The notes below the pieces were generated by a model. It was not told where the DNA came from. It worked only from the letters and a program-made list of their open reading frames with translations, and ran no database searches. Shown here piece by piece: positions 9,360 to 17,598 of a DNA stretch of 64,000 nt. Position 1 is the stretch's first letter. Each line of letters starts with the position of its first letter. The stretch is taken from contig NZ_MDGR01000007.1 of assembly GCF_002742335.1 (NCBI RefSeq), positions 1,306,501-1,370,500 on the forward strand, in the 5' to 3' direction. The stretch comes from Reichenbachiella sp. 5M10. GTDB lineage: Bacteria; Bacteroidota; Bacteroidia; Cytophagales; Cyclobacteriaceae. The position numbers were made by a program, and so were the translations under genes.

Positions 9360-9490
9360 TTAGTTGTGGAGACTGAAGCTTTCGTGTAATTATGCAAGAG
9401 GCAAGGAAGCAAAAGATTCCATTCCGTACGACCTTTCTGTTCTGCTGAAAATTAGGGAACTGAGGCTCCTAAAAGGAGACTGAGGATCAA
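9360..9490. other. Intergenic region upstream of the fucose catabolic genes
   Basis: No coding region is seen. The segment must hold the promoter for the fucose gene series, but I found no unambiguous Bacteroidota promoter element. A purine-rich aaaaggagac stretch lies about 12 nt before the ATG at 9491, somewhat far for a normal ribosome-binding site. Confidence 0.4.
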
Positions 9491-11143
9491 ATGACAGCAG
9501 GTTTGTATGGGAGTAAGGAAGCTGTAAAGCAAAGCATGAACAAGATGAAAGAGTTTTTAATCATAGATCGATCAGACAATGTGGCCGTGGCGCTTAAGGA
9601 TCACGAAGGAGGAAAAGTAGAGATCAATGGCCAGTCATTTCACATCGAGGCAATCAAGCAAAAGCACAAGGTGCTTTTGCAGTCTTTGAAAAGAGGTGAA
9701 AAAGTAATAATGTATGGGGTCCCTGTTGCTATCGCCAATGAAGACTTGCTCATCGGTGCGATGATTACCACCGAGAATGTGACGCACTTTGCTGATCCCA
9801 TCTCACTCGGCAATAGAAAAAAATACGAATGGCAAGCTCCCGATGTCTCGGCATGGGAGGAGAGGACGTTTCAGGGCTACCATCGACCAGATGGGAAGGT
9901 GGGGACGGCCAACTACTGGCTTTTCATCCCTTTGGTCTTCTGCGAAAACCGCAACCTTAAAGTCATTGAGGAGACCTTGAAGTCCTCGTTGGGCTACAAA
10001 AAGCCCAACGAGTATTTGCAGTATGCTCATGAATTAATCGGCGGGGTGATGGAACAAGAGATACCGTTGCGAAATCGAGTGTTTGAAAATGTAGACGGCA
10101 TCAAATTTCTCTACCATGACGGAGGGTGTGGAGGTACACGTGGTGACGCAGAGACGCTCTTGCGTTTGCTGGCAGGTTATCTACAGCACCCGAATGTCGC
10201 GGGAGCTACAGTACTGAGTCTGGGTTGCCAACATGCGCAGGTGCAGTGGTTTCAAGAGATTCAAGAGGAGCTATATCCGCAGGCAAGCAAGCCAGTGATC
10301 TATTTGGAGCAGCAGGTCATCCAATCGGAAGAGAAATTGATCAAAAAGGCCATTGCTGATACGATCGAGCAACTCAAAGAAGCCAATCAGATCGAGCGCA
10401 AGCCAGCGTCACTGAGCAAACTGGTCGTAGGACTGGAATGTGGCGGTTCGGATGGGTTTTCGGGTATTTCTGCCAATCCTGCGGTAGGCTATGCATCAGA
10501 CTTGTTGGTGGCGCTGGGGGCTTCTACGGTATTGAGTGAATTTCCAGAGTTGAACGGCGTAGAGCAAGACATCATTGATCGATGTACAGAGGATCGTGTG
10601 GCAGAGAAGTTCGTGGATATTCAGCGGGCCTACGAAGCACAAGCCAAAGCGGCTGGTTCAGGTTTTGACATGAACCCTTCGCCTGGCAATATCAAAGATG
10701 GTTTGATTACTGACGCGATCAAATCTGCCGGTGCGGCGAAAAAAGGAGGACGAGCACCCGTGAGCGATGTGTTGGATTATACAGAGCCAGTCACCCGTCC
10801 AGGACTCAATCTACTATGTACACCAGGCAACGATGTGGAATCTACCACAGGACTGGCAGGATCGGGTGCGAGTATTATCCTCTTCACTACCGGTTTGGGT
10901 ACACCGACAGGCAATCCATTGGCTTCAGTAATCAAGATATCTAGCAATACGAGCCTTCGCGAACGCATGAGTGATATCATAGATTTGGATGCAGGGCCAA
11001 TTACTCGTGGTGAAAAAAACATAGAACAAGTAGGAGAAGAGATTCTAGAAAAAATAATAGCCGTTGCTAGTGGTGAGAAAACCAAAGCGATGGACTTAGA
11101 ACAAAACGATTTTATACTTTGGAAAAGAGGAGTGTCACTATGA
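9491..11143 (+). CDS. UxaA-family sugar-acid dehydratase, probable L-fuconate dehydratase
   Basis: The UxaA (altronate/galactarate dehydratase) family removes water from sugar acids using a metal centre. An N-terminal SAF-like domain (about residues 20-105) is followed by the large catalytic domain with conserved stretches DGGCGGTRGDAET, LSLGCQHAQVQWFQEI and LECGGSDGFSGISANPA. In this context the likely reaction is L-fuconate to 2-keto-3-deoxy-L-fuconate. A similar UxaA-type gene pair occurs in the Campylobacter jejuni fucose cluster, replacing the enolase-family enzyme used elsewhere. The family usually begins close to the FLIIDRSDNVAVAL strand, so the true start may be ATG 9536 or 9545 rather than 9491. 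It overlaps the next gene by ATGA. Substrate specificity is inferred from neighbours. Confidence 0.82.
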   Translation: MTAGLYGSKEAVKQSMNKMKEFLIIDRSDNVAVALKDHEGGKVEINGQSFHIEAIKQKHKVLLQSLKRGEKVIMYGVPVAIANEDLLIGAMITTENVTHFADPISLGNRKKYEWQAPDVSAWEERTFQGYHRPDGKVGTANYWLFIPLVFCENRNLKVIEETLKSSLGYKKPNEYLQYAHELIGGVMEQEIPLRNRVFENVDGIKFLYHDGGCGGTRGDAETLLRLLAGYLQHPNVAGATVLSLGCQHAQVQWFQEIQEELYPQASKPVIYLEQQVIQSEEKLIKKAIADTIEQLKEANQIERKPASLSKLVVGLECGGSDGFSGISANPAVGYASDLLVALGASTVLSEFPELNGVEQDIIDRCTEDRVAEKFVDIQRAYEAQAKAAGSGFDMNPSPGNIKDGLITDAIKSAGAAKKGGRAPVSDVLDYTEPVTRPGLNLLCTPGNDVESTTGLAGSGASIILFTTGLGTPTGNPLASVIKISSNTSLRERMSDIIDLDAGPITRGEKNIEQVGEEILEKIIAVASGEKTKAMDLEQNDFILWKRGVSL

Positions 11144-11916
11144 AAAAATTTGATTTAACAGGGAAACGTGCCATTGTCACGGGTGGTGGTAGCGGTATCG
11201 GTAGAGCGATTTCACTATCATTGGCCGGAAATGGCGCGAAGGTATCCATCCTCGAGCTCAACGAAGAGGGAGGTCAGTTGGTCGTCGATGAGATCAAGGC
11301 AGCTGGTGGAGACGCTGAAACCATTGCTTGTGATGTGTCCAAGTTGGAGAGTGTGCAGCAGGCATTTGATCGAGCAGTAGGCGAAGAAAACCTTGATATA
11401 CTGGTCAACAATGCGGGTATCGCGCATGTAGGCAATGTAGAAAATACAACTGCGGAAGATTTGGATAGAGTCTACTCTGTCAATGTCAAAGGCGTGTACC
11501 ACTGCTTGCAAACGGGTGTTGCAAAGATGAGAGATGGGGGAGCTATCGTCAACCTGTCTTCGATTGGTGCACATGTAGGCCTCAATGATCGCTTTGCTTA
11601 TTCGATGAGCAAAGGGGCTGTGCATACCATGACCTTGTCGATTGCCAAAGATTACCTAGGACAACAAGTTCGATGCAATAGTATATCACCTGCTCGGGTC
11701 CATACGCCATTTGTGGATGGGTTTATATCCAAAAATTACCCAGGAAAGGAAGAGGAAATGTTCGAAAAATTATCACAAACACAGCCTATTGGTCGAATGG
11801 GTAAACCACAAGAAATCGGTGACTTGGTACTGTATCTATGCTCAGACGAGGCGTCTTTTATTACAGGGTCAGATTTCCCGATAGATGGAGGTTTTGTGAC
11901 GCTCAATGGCAATTGA
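11140..11916 (+). CDS. SDR oxidoreductase, probable 2-keto-3-deoxy-L-fuconate dehydrogenase
   Basis: This is a classical short-chain dehydrogenase of about 258 aa. The NAD(P)-binding TGGGSGIG motif lies near the N-terminus, with NNAG (LVNNAGIAHV) and the catalytic YxxxK as YSMSK. In the non-phosphorylating fucose route this step oxidises 2-keto-3-deoxy-L-fuconate to the 2,4-diketo acid, the substrate of the FAH-family hydrolase encoded next. I chose ATG 11140 because it overlaps the upstream stop as ATGA, has gaggag 8-13 nt before it, and starts directly at the MKKFDLTGKRAIVTGG strand. The longer reading from 11119 only adds a non-conserved leader. The other SDR in the cluster fits L-fucose dehydrogenase better, so this one is assigned by elimination. 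Confidence 0.78.
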   Translation: MKKFDLTGKRAIVTGGGSGIGRAISLSLAGNGAKVSILELNEEGGQLVVDEIKAAGGDAETIACDVSKLESVQQAFDRAVGEENLDILVNNAGIAHVGNVENTTAEDLDRVYSVNVKGVYHCLQTGVAKMRDGGAIVNLSSIGAHVGLNDRFAYSMSKGAVHTMTLSIAKDYLGQQVRCNSISPARVHTPFVDGFISKNYPGKEEEMFEKLSQTQPIGRMGKPQEIGDLVLYLCSDEASFITGSDFPIDGGFVTLNGN

Positions 11917-12028
11917 TCCGAGCGGCCTTTTTAGTTTGACTAGTCACTTGCAAAGAGATGTTTTGAGAAACAGCGAGTGACTGTTTATGAGAAAAGAGAA
12001 TTTTTACAATCAAAAAATACGAAGAATC

Positions 12029-12880
12029 ATGAAATTATTTAGATATAGAAAAGAAGGGAAAGTATGGCCTGGTGTAAGTGCTGGTGATACACACTATAGT
12101 TTGGCAGGGCACGTCCAAGATATCGACAGGGATTTTTTCGAGTCATCGGATGCTTTTAGCAAGGTAGAGGAGTTGATCGAAAAAGGTCAGCTGGAAGCGA
12201 TAGAGACCCCTGAGTTTGATGCACCGATCTATCGCCCAGGCAAGATCATATGCATCGGATTGAACTACAGGAAACATGCAGAAGAAAGTGGTATGGAAGT
12301 ACCGAAAGAGCCTGTGATTTTCTTCAAGGCAACATCCAGTCTATGTGGTCCCAATGACAATGTGGTGATCCCAAAAGGAAGCGAAAAGAGCGATTGGGAA
12401 GTCGAATTGGCTGTGGTGATCGGCAAGACCGCTAGTTATGTGAGCAAAGATGAAGCCATGGATTATGTTGGCGGCTATGCCCTACACAATGACGTGAGCG
12501 AAAGAGCTTACCAGCTCGAGCGTGGTGGTCAATGGGTGAAAGGCAAGAGTTGCGATACATTCGCGCCACTCGGACCCTATATTGTGAGTGCCGATGAGGT
12601 CGCTGATCCACACAACCTCAACCTATGGCTCAAGCTCAACGGCGAGAAGATTCAGGATGGATATACGTCAGATTTTGTATTTGATATCCCGACTGTGATC
12701 AGCTATTTGTCAGAGTTTATGACTTTGGAACCAGGGGATGTGATCTCCACGGGTACACCTGCAGGCGTAGGGTTGGGATTTGATCCTCCAGTCTATTTGA
12801 AACCAGGAGATGTGATGGAATTGGGTATCGATGGTCTGGGTACATCCAAGCAAACAGCTGTAGCACACCCAGACGCATGA
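12029..12880 (+). CDS. FAH-family hydrolase, probable 2,4-diketo-3-deoxy-L-fuconate hydrolase
   Basis: This is a fumarylacetoacetase-fold metal-dependent C-C hydrolase. Family landmarks are IICIGLNYRKHAEESG, EPVIFFK, DWEVELAVVIG (metal-ligand acidic residues) and the late GDVISTGTPAGVG. In the fucose pathway it would split 2,4-diketo-3-deoxy-L-fuconate into pyruvate and L-lactate. ATG 12029 gives the usual start MKLFRYR and about 283 aa; the upstream ATG at 11987 adds 14 polar residues not expected in the family. Its stop overlaps the next start as ATGA. The lactate product explains the FMN lactate dehydrogenase at the end of this gene group. Confidence 0.86.
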   Translation: MKLFRYRKEGKVWPGVSAGDTHYSLAGHVQDIDRDFFESSDAFSKVEELIEKGQLEAIETPEFDAPIYRPGKIICIGLNYRKHAEESGMEVPKEPVIFFKATSSLCGPNDNVVIPKGSEKSDWEVELAVVIGKTASYVSKDEAMDYVGGYALHNDVSERAYQLERGGQWVKGKSCDTFAPLGPYIVSADEVADPHNLNLWLKLNGEKIQDGYTSDFVFDIPTVISYLSEFMTLEPGDVISTGTPAGVGLGFDPPVYLKPGDVMELGIDGLGTSKQTAVAHPDA

Positions 12881-13710
12881 GACTCGATGCACACCAGCAC
12901 TTTTGGCAGTTTGATCCGCTGAGGGATACCTGGATCACCGAAGAAATGGCTGTGATACAGCGGGATTTTTTGCCCGAGGATTTGCAGCCTCTTCTGGAGG
13001 ACAAGGGGATAGATGGATGTGTAGCCGTACAAGCAGATCAATCATTGGCGGAGACAGATTTCCTTTTGTCTCTAGCCAATAAGCATGACTTTATTCGAGG
13101 TGTAGTGGGTTGGGTTGATTTGAGATCGGATCAATTGTCTGCAGACTTGGAGCGTTATACCGAACAAGTGGTTTTCAAAGGCGTAAGACATATTTTGCAA
13201 GCTGAACCGGATGATTTTATGACGGATTCGGCCTTCATGGCGGGAGTGAAGAAGCTGGCGGATTTTGGCTTGACTTACGATGTGTTGGTGCATCAGGGAC
13301 AGCTGGAAGAGACGCTGCAATTCATCGATCAACTGCCAGAGATGCCGCTGGTGATCGATCATATCGCCAAGCCTCAGATCAAAGAGGCATCTTTCGATCA
13401 CTGGGCCAAATACATGAAGGCCATCGCTGAAAGAAAGCATGTGACAGTCAAAGTATCAGGTCTGGTGACTGAAGCTGATTGGAAAAATTGGAAAAGGGAG
13501 GACTTTACTCCTTACATCGATTTTTGTCTGGAGCATTTTGGGCCAGAGCGCTTGATGTACGGTTCGGATTGGCCTGTATGTCTGCTGGCAGGGAGCTATT
13601 CGGGAATATACGACTTACTCCAGTCCCATATCTCCCAACTCTCAGATACAGAACAGGGGCATATTATGGGAGGCACGGCTGCTAAATTCTACAGCCTACC
13701 TCAATACTAA
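12877..13710 (+). CDS. Amidohydrolase-family L-fuconolactonase
   Basis: This 277-aa protein belongs to the amidohydrolase-2 group (COG3618-like) that hydrolyses sugar lactones. It opens with RLDAHQHFWQF, the typical metal-binding H-x-H start, and has DWPV in GSDWPVCLL near the C-terminus, both hallmarks of fucono-/rhamnono-lactonases. The expected reaction is L-fuconolactone to L-fuconate, following the dehydrogenase encoded next. It starts with an ATGA overlap on the FAH gene. An equivalent amidohydrolase is present in the Campylobacter jejuni fucose cluster. The rhamnonolactone alternative is less likely given the adjacent FucP-type permease. Confidence 0.86.
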   Translation: MRLDAHQHFWQFDPLRDTWITEEMAVIQRDFLPEDLQPLLEDKGIDGCVAVQADQSLAETDFLLSLANKHDFIRGVVGWVDLRSDQLSADLERYTEQVVFKGVRHILQAEPDDFMTDSAFMAGVKKLADFGLTYDVLVHQGQLEETLQFIDQLPEMPLVIDHIAKPQIKEASFDHWAKYMKAIAERKHVTVKVSGLVTEADWKNWKREDFTPYIDFCLEHFGPERLMYGSDWPVCLLAGSYSGIYDLLQSHISQLSDTEQGHIMGGTAAKFYSLPQY

Positions 13711-13737
13711 TTACGCAGTACTCAATACAAGAAAAAC

Positions 13738-14520
13738 ATGGATTTAAAACTAAAAAATAAAGTTTTCATCGTGACGGGTGGAGCCAAAGGGATCGGCGAG
13801 GCGATTACGCTAGAGCTGGCAGCCGAAGGCGCTATACCTGTGGTAGTCGGGCGATCCGTCGCTGCAGGCGAGGCGATAGAAAAGAAGATAAAAGCAGCGG
13901 GAGGTCAATGCCTCAATATCATTGCAGAACTGGGCGAAGCAGAGGTCTGCCAGCGTGTAGTGGAGGAAACCGTCGCTACACTCGGTCGCATCGATGGTGT
14001 GGTCAACAATGCAGGAGTCAATGATGGTGCTGGCTTAGAAGAGGGTGACCCGGCACGGTTTCGTCAATCGGTCATGACCAATTTGATGCACTATTATGAT
14101 ATGGTGCACTACGCACTGCCACAGCTCAAAGAACACAAAGGGTCGGTAGTGAATGTAAGTTCCAAAACGGCTGTAACAGGTCAAGGAGGTACATCTGGAT
14201 ATGCCGCCAGCAAAGGTGCTCAACTCGCACTGACTAGAGAGTGGGCGGTAGAACTGGCTCCCTACGATGTGAGGGTCAACGCTGTGATTCCTGCAGAGGT
14301 GATGACTCCACTCTATGAGACTTGGTTAAGCACCTTTGAGAATCGCGACGAGAAGTTGGAGAAGATCGTAGCTAATATCCCGCTAGGTAAAAGAATGACT
14401 GAAGCAGAGGAGATAGCAGCTATGAGCGTATTTTTACTTTCCGAGCGAAGTGCTCATACGACGGGACAGTGGCTGTTTGTGGATGGTGGCTATGTACACT
14501 TCGACCGATCAGTTACGTGA
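13738..14520 (+). CDS. SDR oxidoreductase, probable L-fucose 1-dehydrogenase
   Basis: This 260-aa classical SDR has TGGAKGIG at the cofactor site, VVNNAGVNDG, and a YxxxK catalytic pair as YAASK. The C-terminus ends in VDGGYVHFDRSV, close to the 'YVHLDR' ending typical of bacterial L-fucose dehydrogenases (including FucX-type enzymes), which oxidise L-fucose to L-fuconolactone with NAD(P)+. That ending and the long INIPLGKRMT-like helix separate it from the other SDR in the cluster. It lies 27 nt after the lactonase gene and 87 nt before the permease gene. Related enzymes also accept D-arabinose, which may matter since a GH172 enzyme occurs downstream. Confidence 0.82.
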   Translation: MDLKLKNKVFIVTGGAKGIGEAITLELAAEGAIPVVVGRSVAAGEAIEKKIKAAGGQCLNIIAELGEAEVCQRVVEETVATLGRIDGVVNNAGVNDGAGLEEGDPARFRQSVMTNLMHYYDMVHYALPQLKEHKGSVVNVSSKTAVTGQGGTSGYAASKGAQLALTREWAVELAPYDVRVNAVIPAEVMTPLYETWLSTFENRDEKLEKIVANIPLGKRMTEAEEIAAMSVFLLSERSAHTTGQWLFVDGGYVHFDRSVT

Positions 14521-14607
14521 TATACTCCCCCTAGGAGGGGAAAGAGGAATGTTGAATGTGAAGCATATGAATACTAAAGACTAACATTTCTCATAAAGCA
14601 AAAAAGC

Positions 14608-15906
14608 ATGATGAAGACGAATGAAAAAGTAGTATCGCGAAAGGTATTGTTACCTTTCATTTTAATCACCTCATTATTTGCCTTATGGGGTTTTGCCAAT
14701 GCGGTGACCGACCCGATGGTGTCGGCTTTCAAGAAGGTATTGGAATTGAACAATTTTCAAGCCTCGCTGGTACAGTTGGCTTTTTACGGTGGTTATTTCA
14801 CCATGGCCTTACCAGCATCTATGTTCATCCGCAAGTACTCCTACAAAACAGGCGTATTGATCGGTTTGGGATTGTATGCGTCGGGAGCCTTGTTGTTTTA
14901 TCCGGCTGCCGTTACCCAGCAGTTTGGTTTCTTTTTGATGGGACTCTATGTATTGACTTTTGGACTGGCTTTTTTGGAAACCACCGCCAATCCCTACATC
15001 CTATCTATGGGAAGCAAGGAGACCGCCACACGTCGGTTGAATCTGGCTCAGGCTTTCAATCCAGTGGGCTTGATTGGTGGATTGTTAGTGGCGCAAAATT
15101 TCGTACTAGCCAAACTTCAGTCCGATGACGTCAACTTTGGTGGGCTGTCAGAGAGTGCCAAAGCGACGATCCGACAGTCTGACTTGATGGTCATACGTGA
15201 TCCATACGTGGCGCTAGGTTTGGTGGTGATAGCTGTATTTGTACTGATTGTCATTAGCAAAATGCCAGAGAGCAAAGATGAAGAAGATAGCCTGAGTACT
15301 TGGCAGATCATCAAGACATTGGTCCAAAGGGCACACTACGCACAGGGGGTATTGGCTCAGGCTTTTTATGTAGGTGTACAGATCATGTGTTGGACCTACA
15401 TCTACCAGTATGCCGAATCGATCGGAGTGGATGGTGTCACGGCAGGCAGTTATCAGTTTGCGGCTTTCGTGCTGTTTTTCTCGGGGCGTTTTATTTGTAC
15501 CTTTCTGTTGAGGTATATCAATTCGGGCAAATTGCTCACACTGCTTTCGGCTCTTGCTATTGTATTTGTCTTGGGGACCATTTTCATCCAAGGGATGATT
15601 GGGCTGTATTGTTTGGTGATGGTTTCGTTTTGTATGTCTCTGATGTTTCCGACGATATACGGTATTGCCTTGGAAGGCTTGAGTGAGGACGAATCCAAGA
15701 TTGGCGCAGCAGGTTTGGTGATGGCGATAGTGGGAGGGGCCTTGATGCCTACCCTACAAGGGATGATATTGGATTTGGGAGGAGCAGGGTATTCGGATAT
15801 TGAGATTCTCGGTGTTCCAGAAGTCAATTTTTCTTTCGTACTGCCCTTGTTGTGCTTCCTGTTTATCGCCAGCTATGGCATGCGTGTGATGAAAGGGAAA
15901 ATTTGA
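14608..15906 (+). CDS. fucP: L-fucose:proton symporter, FucP family
   Basis: This is a major-facilitator permease with about 12 hydrophobic segments in 432 aa. FucP-family landmarks are SLFALWGFANAVTDPMV in the first segment and the ETTANPYILSMG motif in the middle of the N-terminal half, followed by RRLNLAQAFNPVG. It imports L-fucose across the inner membrane with protons, feeding the cytoplasmic oxidative pathway encoded around it. It begins MMK; either methionine could be the start. The related GluP/NagP permeases share the fold, but the neighbouring dehydrogenase, lactonase and mutarotase favour fucose. No frame disruption is seen. Confidence 0.9.
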   Translation: MMKTNEKVVSRKVLLPFILITSLFALWGFANAVTDPMVSAFKKVLELNNFQASLVQLAFYGGYFTMALPASMFIRKYSYKTGVLIGLGLYASGALLFYPAAVTQQFGFFLMGLYVLTFGLAFLETTANPYILSMGSKETATRRLNLAQAFNPVGLIGGLLVAQNFVLAKLQSDDVNFGGLSESAKATIRQSDLMVIRDPYVALGLVVIAVFVLIVISKMPESKDEEDSLSTWQIIKTLVQRAHYAQGVLAQAFYVGVQIMCWTYIYQYAESIGVDGVTAGSYQFAAFVLFFSGRFICTFLLRYINSGKLLTLLSALAIVFVLGTIFIQGMIGLYCLVMVSFCMSLMFPTIYGIALEGLSEDESKIGAAGLVMAIVGGALMPTLQGMILDLGGAGYSDIEILGVPEVNFSFVLPLLCFLFIASYGMRVMKGKI

Positions 15907-15989
15907 TTACGTGTTGCAAGTAGGTACCTATGAAGTAGCCTAGTTTTCTAAACCGAGCGTTGACCTAAAGACCAATAAGCTTTTATTAA

Positions 15990-16319
15990 ATGAAAAAATA
16001 TACACTCACTTTAGATGTGAAGGATGATCCTTCATTGATCCAGGCTTACAAAGAGCATCATCAGGCTGTGTGGCCGGAGGTGCAGAAAAGCATCATAGAT
16101 TCCGGTATCGAGCGGATGGAAATTTATCATGTGGGAGATCGACTGGTGATGACCGTGGAGGCAAGGGATGATTTTTCGTTCGAAAAGAAGAATGCTTTGG
16201 ATCAGAACAATCCAAAAGTGCAAGAATGGGAAGAACTGATGGATCAATACCAAAAGCGATTGCCCTTTGCCGCTAAGGGAGAAAAATGGGTAGTAATGAA
16301 CAAAATATTTGAACTATGA
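15990..16319 (+). CDS. RhaM-family (COG3254) sugar mutarotase, probable L-fucose mutarotase
   Basis: This 109-aa protein belongs to the L-rhamnose mutarotase (DUF718) family, with the pattern YKEHHQAVWPEVQKSI, MEIYHVGDRLVM and a terminal WVVMNKIFEL. It interconverts alpha and beta anomers of a 6-deoxy sugar so that the dehydrogenase receives its preferred form. Homologues sit in fucose clusters as well as rhamnose clusters (for example in the Campylobacter jejuni fucose island), and here all neighbours point to fucose. It is followed by an ATGA overlap with the lactate dehydrogenase gene. It is unrelated in sequence to the RbsD/FucU-like lipoprotein encoded near 56 kb. Confidence 0.85.
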   Translation: MKKYTLTLDVKDDPSLIQAYKEHHQAVWPEVQKSIIDSGIERMEIYHVGDRLVMTVEARDDFSFEKKNALDQNNPKVQEWEELMDQYQKRLPFAAKGEKWVVMNKIFEL

Positions 16320-17467
16320 GCAAGTGGGCATATAACTCCAGTTACCCGTCGATAGACGATTTGATCAAAAGAGCGAAGAAAAAAGTGCCTCGATTTGCTT
16401 TTGAATACCTCGATGGAGGATGCAACGAGGATGTGAATTTGGTGAGGAATACCAAGGAGATTCGAGATGTGGAATTGATCCCTCAGTACTTGACCAAGCA
16501 CACGCATTCGGATATGTCTACCGAACTATTTGGGCATACCTACGATGCGCCGTTTGGGATTGCTCCAGTGGGCTTGCAGGGCTTGATGTGGCCCAAGGCT
16601 CCTGAGATTTTAGCCAAGGCGGCTTTTCGACACAATGTGCCGTTTATTCTCAGTACTGTCACTACCATGAGTATCGAAAAGGCCAGCGAACTGACCGAGG
16701 GGCGGGCGTGGTTTCAGCTCTATCATCCAGCCAAGGATGAGGTGAGAGATGATATTCTCAAACGTGCAGATACAGCCGGTTGTCCAGTATTAGTATTGCT
16801 GTCCGATGTACCTACTTTTGGTTTTCGTCCCAGAGACATTCGCAACGGGCTGGCCATGCCGCCAAGTATGACTGTGAACAACATGCTACAGATCATGGGG
16901 AGGCCAGAGTGGGCATTGAGAACTTTGATCAACGGTCAGCCAAATTTCGAGACACTTCGTCCCTATATGCCCAAGAATCTAAACATGAAGCAACTCGGTA
17001 AATTCATGGATCAAACGTTTTCGGGTAGGCTAAACGAGGATAAAATAGCAGCCATACGTGACAAGTGGAAAGGAAAGATCGTATTGAAAGGAGTTGCCAG
17101 CGAAGAAGATACTGAGAAGGCTATCAAGTTGGGATTGGATGGGATCATCGTCTCCAATCACGGAGGTAGACAGTTGGACGCAGGGCAGTCGAGTATCGTG
17201 CCGATGACTCGTATCGCAGAGAAATACAAAGGTCAGATCAAGGTCATGATGGATAGTGGTCTTCGATCAGGTCCAGACGTAGCAAGGACATTGGCCAGTG
17301 GGGCGGAGTTTACTTTCATGGGCAGGAGCTTTATGTATAGCGTAGCTGCGCTGGGTAGCCAAGGTGGAGACCATATCATAGGAATGCTCAAAACACAGTT
17401 GCTGCAAGTAATGGAGCAAATTTGTTGTGAACGAGTCGAGGATTTTCCTAATTTTAAGGTGAGATGA
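16316..17467 (+). CDS. lldD: FMN-dependent alpha-hydroxy-acid dehydrogenase, probable L-lactate dehydrogenase
   Basis: This is an FMN TIM-barrel enzyme of 383 aa that oxidises L-lactate to pyruvate. Family features are FAFEYLDGGCNED at the N-terminus, APFGIAPVGLQGLMWP, the catalytic SNHGGRQLD, and the phosphate-binding MDSGLRSGPDVARTLASGA. The start overlaps the mutarotase stop as ATGA. The gene makes sense here because the non-phosphorylating fucose route yields L-lactate plus pyruvate, so this enzyme would bring all six carbons of fucose to pyruvate. Another hydroxy acid as substrate cannot be excluded from sequence. Its stop codon lies inside an 11-bp stem-loop. Confidence 0.88.
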   Translation: MSKWAYNSSYPSIDDLIKRAKKKVPRFAFEYLDGGCNEDVNLVRNTKEIRDVELIPQYLTKHTHSDMSTELFGHTYDAPFGIAPVGLQGLMWPKAPEILAKAAFRHNVPFILSTVTTMSIEKASELTEGRAWFQLYHPAKDEVRDDILKRADTAGCPVLVLLSDVPTFGFRPRDIRNGLAMPPSMTVNNMLQIMGRPEWALRTLINGQPNFETLRPYMPKNLNMKQLGKFMDQTFSGRLNEDKIAAIRDKWKGKIVLKGVASEEDTEKAIKLGLDGIIVSNHGGRQLDAGQSSIVPMTRIAEKYKGQIKVMMDSGLRSGPDVARTLASGAEFTFMGRSFMYSVAALGSQGGDHIIGMLKTQLLQVMEQICCERVEDFPNFKVR

Positions 17468-17497
17468 AGTCATGCTGTGTTTCAGGATGACTTCATC
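17463..17497 (+). terminator. Perfect stem-loop over the lldD stop codon
   Basis: Arms 17463-17473 and 17487-17497 are perfectly complementary over 11 bp with a 13-nt loop, and they include the TGA of the lactate dehydrogenase gene. No long T-run follows, so this is either a weak or factor-aided terminator or a 3'-end stabiliser that separates the fucose genes from the sensor gene beginning 102 nt later. Confidence 0.45.
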
Positions 17498-17598
17498 ATT
17501 AGCAGCAGAGAGATTTATTATTATTGAAAAAAGATTAGATTGGACACAATCGCAATCGGTAAAGGCTACTTTGCTTGCAGCATTGATTTGGAGGGATT

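Noticed and set aside
14528-14540. cccct/agggg repeat after the fucose dehydrogenase gene
   Set aside because: Only 5 bp with a 3-nt loop and no T-run. Too weak to call.
9491-17467. L-rhamnose rather than L-fucose pathway
   Set aside because: The same reaction types serve rhamnose, and the mutarotase is RhaM-like. However, the permease has FucP hallmarks, one SDR ends like fucose dehydrogenases, the dehydratase is UxaA-type as in the Campylobacter fucose cluster, and GH95 plus an F-type lectin occur downstream.
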